NCBI GenBank assembly: GCA_007570785.1
Contig: ML664183.1
Span: 21,219,570 to 21,283,569, forward strand
Source: Antilocapra americana
Taxonomy: Eukaryota; Chordata; Mammalia; Artiodactyla; Antilocapridae
Reading direction: 5' to 3'
Length of the DNA stretch: 64,000 nucleotides
Positions 59,271 through 64,000 of this stretch are shown one piece after another (the stretch's first letter is position 1; the number at the start of each line of letters is the position of its first letter). A program made the position numbers and the translations under genes. The notes under the pieces are model-generated. The model saw nothing but the letters and a program-made list of their open reading frames with translations. It had not been told where the DNA came from and ran no database searches.

Positions 59271-60740
59271 CATCGATATAAACAAAGCTAGTGGAGGTGA
59301 TAGAATTCCAGTTGAGCTATTTCAAATCTTAAAAGACTATGCTGTGAAAGTGCTGCACTCAATATGCCAGCAAATTTGGAAAACTCAGCAATGGCCAAAG
59401 GACTGAAAAGGATCAGTTTTCATTCCTATACCAAAGAAAGGCAATGCCAAAGAATGCTCAAACTATTGCACAATTGCACTCATCTCACACACTAGTAAAG
59501 TAATGCTCAAAATTCTCCAGGTCAGGCTTCAGCAACACGTGAACCATGAACTTCCAGACGTTGAAGCTGGTTTTAGAAAAGGCAGAGGAACCAGGGATCA
59601 GATTGTCAACATCCGCTGGATTATCAGAAAAGCAAGAGAGTTCCAGTAAAACATCTATTTCTGGTTTACTGACTATGCCAAAGCCTTTGATTGTGTGGAT
59701 AACAATAAACTGTAGAAAATTCTTCAAGAGATGGGAATACCAGACCATCTGACTTATCTCTTGAGAAACCTATATGCAGGTCAGGAAGCAACAGTTAGAA
59801 CTGAACATGGAATAATAGATTTGTTCCAAATAGGAAAAGGAGTACATCAAGGCTTTATATTGTCACCCTGCTTTTTAACTTATATGCAGAGTACATTATG
59901 AGAAACTGCACTGGAAGAAGCACAAGCTGGAATCAAGATTTCCAGGAGAAATGTCAATAATCTCAGATATGCAGATGACACCACCCTTATGGCAGAAAGT
60001 GAAGAGGAACTAAAAAGCCTCTTAATGAAAGTGAANNNNNNNNNNNNNNNNNNNNNNNNNNNNNNNNNNNNNNNNNNNNNNNNNNNNNNNNNNNNNNNNN
60101 NNNNNNNNNNNNNNNNNNNNNNNNNNNNNNNNNNNAGTGTCAGACTTTATTTTGGGGGGCTCCAAAATCACTGCAGATGGTGATTGCAGCCATAAAATTA
60201 AAAGACGCTTACTCCTTGCAAGGAAAGTTATGACCAATCTAGATAGCATATTTAAAAGCAGAGACATTACTTCATCAACAAAGGTTTGTCTAGTCAAGGC
60301 TATGGTTTTTCCAGTAGTCATGTATGGATGTGAGAGTTGGACAGTGAAGAAAACTGAGTGCTGAAGAATTGATGCTTTTGAACTGTGGTGTTGGAGAAGA
60401 CTCTTGAGAGTCTCTTGGACTGTAAAGAGATCCCACAAGTCCATCCTAAAGGAGATCAGTCCTGGGAGTTCATTGGAAGGACTGATGTTGAAGGTGAAAC
60501 TCCAATACTTTGGCCACCCTATGTGAAGAGTTGACTCACTGGAAAACATCCTGATGCTGGGAAGGATTGGGGGCAGGAGGAGAAGGGGACGATAGAGGAT
60601 GAAATGGCTAGATGATATCATTGACTAGATGGACATGGGTTGGTTAGACTCTGGGAGTTCATGACGGACAGGGAAGCCTGGCGTGCTGCAGTTCATGGGG
60701 TCACAGAGTCTGACACAACTGAGCAACTGAACTGAATATA
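59271..60740 (+). pseudogene. BovB ORF2 remnant: reverse transcriptase and 3' end, with assembly gap
   Basis: RT fingers, palm and 3' end follow directly from the connector. Motif A survives (TDYAKAFDCV near 59668-59697), and the catalytic box at 59968-59979 reads the full Y-A-D-D. The frame is broken by TGA at about 59404, TAA at about 59648, TAG at about 59713 and a 1-nt deletion near 59870. A 100-N gap cuts the post-box region. The end is complete ('gtctgacacaactgagcaactgaactgaa'). Confidence 0.93.
60036..60135. other. Assembly gap (100 N)
   Basis: Exactly 100 N inside BovB, between 'gaaagtgaa' and 'agtgtcagactttat'. Four other BovB copies in this window have 95 to 109 bases between the same two landmarks, so the missing sequence is expected to be about 100 bases of BovB. 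Any open frame drawn across the Ns is artificial. Confidence 0.99.
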
Positions 60741-60867
60741 AATATTAATATATTTGGAATTTCCAGAAAGAAATTAACTAAGAATAAGATGTAACACAAC
60801 TTTGCTGTGTGAAAATACTCATAGTATACTACATTTGAAGAGTAGTCTTAGAGCTATAATGATAATG

Positions 60868-61050
60868 ACAGAGTTACTATGCATAGAACAATTATCACAA
60901 ATCCTTTTATGTAAATTATCATCATTATTCTAAGAATGAAGAAACTGAGCCTTAATGATGCTAAGGAACTTCCTGGGATCAAATGGCTACTATAAGTCAG
61001 CATGAGATAATAACTCTTGCCTGTCTCCATAACCCACATTCTTAAGCATC
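60868..61050 (-). mobile_element. MIR SINE relic, antisense
   Basis: 'tgtaaattatcatcattattctaagaatgaagaaactgagccttaatgatgctaaggaacttcctgggatcaaatggctactataagtc..actcttgcctgtctcc' follows antisense MIR from the tail through the core. Confidence 0.7.
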
Positions 61051-62095
61051 TCTGTCAACTGCCTCAATGTTAACAAAATCCAAAGTGAGCATCCATTTGT
61101 CAAAAAGGGAAAGATAAATCCTGTGGTTTACCACATCAACTTCAACACTGCTGTCTTGGATCTTTACCAGGAGAATATTGTCAGTAAAATTATAAATGAA
61201 ATAATGCTAACAAGGCCGACTCTTGGCAGTTTCGATCAATTCTTTTGCATTCAGTCCATCTTAGAATGAATTACACAGTATGCATTTGAGATTACTATGA
61301 GGCAAATATATATCACTATCACATTGTATTTTAATAAATATACTCATCACCCCATTTTCATCCATGAAATTCTAAAGTTCTGAAGTGTTAAAACATCATA
61401 CAGTGACATTAACAACTGAAAGATCTTTTCATTTTACCAGTCTTGTTTATATCTATTACTAATATTACAGTCCATCTTGGATTCATATATATACATATAT
61501 GCATTAAAAGTCTCAGTTCATCCTCTCTTGAATTATAATGATTTATGTGCTTCAGAGGGTGATAAACTATATTAAGAAAAGGACCATGCTTCCTTCTTAT
61601 TTGTATCATATTATTTCCTAGCATACAACTTAGTATATAGTTGCTCTTCCAAAGTGTGGCTTATCAAAATCTTTAATTTACATCCCAGAGTTCTTTTTCC
61701 TCTTCTTCACTTTTTCATCTAGTCATCTATCCATGTTGTCTATATTATTTCTGTTTAATCTACATATCTATCATAATTAATTGATCAAAATCTAGCTTAA
61801 AAGTTAAGATGTCAAAGTCTCCATTTAGAATGAAACATTTTTAAAGGAATGGTTTCTATTTGATTGGAAAGTGACTACAATTGATTGATTACTAGGATAG
61901 TCTCAGTAAAATGATTAATGGTTACTAATTGTGGCAAATCAGTAATATCCCCATCAATATCTCTCACCACATGTGTTTCTCTTACAATACATCTCCAGAG
62001 CTCTTTCTACTAAGTGATAGAATGAATGATCTCTCCAGTTGAATCTATGTAGGTTTGTTACTCTGACTCCAGCCGAAGGGACACTGTGAGTTCTG
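61051..62095. other. Unique AT-rich stretch
   Basis: No repeat family or exon recognised. Confidence 0.4.
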
Positions 62096-62099
62096 AAAC

Positions 62100-62315
62100 T
62101 GTTAGGGGAAGCACACTGAGTGAAACCGCCCACCCTGGCCGGGCTCTCTAGTAACCTGGACTCTGAGTCAGAATGATTGGCCAAAGACAACCTGGGAACT
62201 AATCCCAATAAAGTCTCTTGCTTTGTCAGCACGTGTCTCCTTGGACAGTTCTTTTCTGAGTGTTAGACAAGAGCCCACTCTTACGGGCCTGGAGGGGGCC
62301 CCCCTTCCTACAACA
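62100..62315 (+). mobile_element. Short solo LTR with 4-bp duplication (third)
   Basis: A 216-bp unit, GC-richer than its surroundings, begins TGTTAGGGGAAG and ends CTTCCTACAACA (9 of 12 in inverted match). It is flanked by 'aaac' at 62096-62099 and 62316-62319. A polyadenylation signal AATAAA is at 62207-62212, followed by 'gtctcttgctttgtcagcacgtgtctcc' and a 'agagcccactcttacgggcctggagggggcccccc' end, as in R/U5 of ruminant class I LTRs. It is shorter than most LTRs, so an internal deletion is possible. No viral genes adjoin. Confidence 0.8.
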
Positions 62316-62394
62316 AAACTAGGTGATTAAAGGCTATACAAATTTACTTAAGACACTCAGAATTCTGAACAGCTCTGTAAGCAACCTGCTACTG

Positions 62395-62695
62395 TCGATC
62401 TGTGAGGAAGCCCAAATTAGGCCAGGAAAGCAGACTTTATGAAGAGTCTGTGAAATTACTTTAAGAAAAATATACAGGTGGAAATCTCACTTGCTGCATT
62501 ATTCAAGTATTTTATCTCCATCTACCATCTGACGACAACTGCTGGGAGACCTTGAGCCAAAACTTCCAGCTGAGAACTTCCCAAATTCCTTTAGTCACAG
62601 AAACCACAAGAGAGAACTATTTGCTTTATTGTTGCTTTAAGCCCATATGTTTTCAGGTGATTTGTTACACTAGAGTGACTAGAGCCCTACATTTT
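62395..62695 (+). mobile_element. MaLR-type LTR relic, sense
   Basis: 'gtgaggaagcccaaattaggcc', 'catctgacgacaactgctgggagaccttgagccaaaac', 'cagctgagaacttcccaaattcc', 'cacagaaaccacaagagagaac', 'ttgttgctttaagcccatatgttttcaggtgatttgttacac' follow the order of a THE1/MST/MLT-type LTR 3' half. Diverged. Confidence 0.6.
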
Positions 62696-63466
62696 AATCT
62701 ATAAATTCTTTCAGAGCAGTATATAGGGACACAATTAAGTACTAAAAAAAAAAAATCTTGCTTGATGGTTTAACCATATCCACTTCATTTAGGATATGCA
62801 GTATCTTTGATCTTACATTTCAAAAATTCACAATAAGAAACACAATAAGAAATAACAACTCTAGAACTTTCATTTCCAAAAAATATTCAATTATTCAATT
62901 AGTGTAACGTATCTCCCTTAATCTGTTATTAATGTTCAATCATGTTCTATTAGTTTAAATTAAAAAGATTTTTTTATTCTTACAAGTAGATAGCCAAATT
63001 TCATTTAAAATAATTTATTGAAAACAATCAAAGCTTATATATTCTCTTGGTTTATAAGACCTAGATATCATAATGTCTGTGATTTTAGAACATGTTTTCT
63101 TATTAATGTTCAATAATAATGCAGAATTCATAAAATTAAGGTTTTATAAAAAGTATTTTTTTTATGTTTCTTAGTTTCACTATTGTTTTCCTGAATTTTT
63201 TACCCTTAGTACAGCATACAATAATATGTAATAAAAGTCATAGATATTAAGAAGACTATATATCATAAGATATCTCTCATAAGACATTTCCTCCTGCACG
63301 ACAGAGGAATCACCTCTCTTTACTGTGTGAATTGTTAAAGCTCAGTACAGCACATGCTATGTGATGAAGATCAGTTTTTCTTTTTCTTCACAGAGAAGGA
63401 AATACTACAAGTTTTTCTAGAATGCTTATATTATTGTCCTATTCTATGCTTTTATAATGCAAATGA
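62696..63466. other. Unique AT-rich stretch
   Basis: No repeat or exon recognised. Confidence 0.4.
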
Positions 63467-63660
63467 ATGCCCTGCTGGCACAGAAGGTAAAGAATCCACC
63501 TGCAATGTGGAAGACCTGGGTTTGATCCCTGGGTTGGGAAGATTCCCTGGAGAAAGAAACTCCTACCCACTCCAGTATTCTGGCCTGAGAATCCCATGAA
63601 TTATATAGTCCATGGGGTCACAAAGAGTCCAGCAGGACTGAGCAACTTTTATTTTCTTTC
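63467..63660 (+). mobile_element. Bov-tA SINE
   Basis: Sense copy: 'ccctgctggcacagaaggtaaagaatccacctgcaatgtggaagacctgggtttgatccctgggttgggaagattccctggagaaag', 'ccatgaattatatagtccatggggtcacaaagagtccagcaggactgagcaac'. The 'gtttgatccctgg' block is the B-box-like part of the tRNA-derived head. Confidence 0.93.
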
Positions 63661-64000
63661 ACAACCTTTTGAGAAAGCATAAGTTTTCCTCAAAATTTTT
63701 CAGTGATGACAAAGAAATCATCACCAAGGCCTACGATTGTGCTAAATTTGTGAAAAGTTTTGCTAACTCCTCCACAGAAATTGTTCCAACAGGGATAGGT
63801 AAAATAATCTTACCAGGGCGTGTGAAATTTACTCAATGGATCCAGCCGATGCAATGAGAAGCATGACAGTCCCAAAATAAAAAATATTCCTAAATATTCA
63901 TTCACATTCTGAAACTCATTTTGGCTTTTCCAAAGCTACTTTTTCCAATCACAATGTTCTTCATGAAATGATTCACTCATTGGCCTGAAGAAAAGTTTTG
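63661..64000. other. Unique sequence to window end
   Basis: A plus-strand open stretch at 63669-63857 has a globular-looking composition but no ATG start, no recognisable family and no splice context. Not called as a gene. Confidence 0.35.

Noticed and set aside
60022..60621. 199-codon minus-strand open frame across the gap
   Set aside because: It is open only because 100 N are counted as non-stop. The rest is BovB antisense.
58290..60760. AT-rich words on both sides of the long BovB as a target-site duplication
   Set aside because: Flanks are nearly pure A/T, so matching words such as 'atattaatata' occur by chance. No specific duplication can be defended.
63467..63560. tRNA gene (tRNA-Glu-like head with B-box)
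   Set aside because: It is the head of a Bov-tA SINE, diverged and followed by the Bov-A part. No functional cloverleaf is expected.

Overview
The window is mammalian, and almost certainly from a ruminant (a bovid such as cattle, sheep, goat or a relative). Three signs support this. There are many copies of the RTE-type LINE BovB. There are many tRNA-Glu/Bov-A SINEs (Bov-tA, Bov-A2). There is a bovine-type L1 3' end. I see no cellular protein-coding exon, no RNA gene, no CRISPR array and no bacterial-style operon. The longest open frames lie in decayed BovB, in SINE sequence read in the wrong frame, or in low-complexity DNA. It reads as AT-rich intergenic or intronic DNA whose history is layered retrotransposition.

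Layout. 0-3.5 kb: an antisense L1 split by a BovB 3' piece, an old MaLR-type LTR, and a BovB insertion with a target-site duplication (TSD). 3.5-17 kb: long AT-rich unique stretches with MIR relics, Bov-tA copies, and a BovB copy at 10.3-11.2 kb whose reverse-transcriptase core is deleted. 17.8-23.7 kb: two L1 copies with inverted 5' ends (twin-priming signature), each bracketed by a near-perfect TSD and each carrying younger insertions. 25.2-26.5 kb: two unrelated solo LTRs, one with 11-bp perfect inverted ends and a 4-bp TSD. 27.5-30.4 kb: BovB and a split SINE. 30.4-41.2 kb: no BovB, Bov-tA or recent L1, but old MIR/L2 relics and segments rich in CpG for this neighbourhood, so a candidate conserved regulatory stretch. 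41-49 kb: SINEs, a tiny L1 insertion with a 16-bp TSD, BovB interrupted by a SINE, and another MaLR-type relic. 51-61 kb: three large BovB fragments (two sense, one antisense), an antisense bovine L1 3' end, a Bov-A2 dimer nested in BovB, and a 100-N assembly gap inside the largest BovB. 61-64 kb: MIR, a short solo LTR with a 4-bp TSD, a MaLR-type LTR and a Bov-tA.

The only 'genes' are BovB ORF2 remnants (endonuclease and reverse transcriptase). All carry stops, frameshifts or deletions, so none can act on its own. The SINEs share their 3' ends with BovB and are known to depend on BovB machinery. The window thus shows both the enzyme source and its passengers, all as fossils. I found no convincing new biological system. 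The most useful observations are the datable nested insertions, the structural L1 inversions, the solo LTRs and the repeat-poor, CpG-raised interval at about 34.7-39.1 kb.
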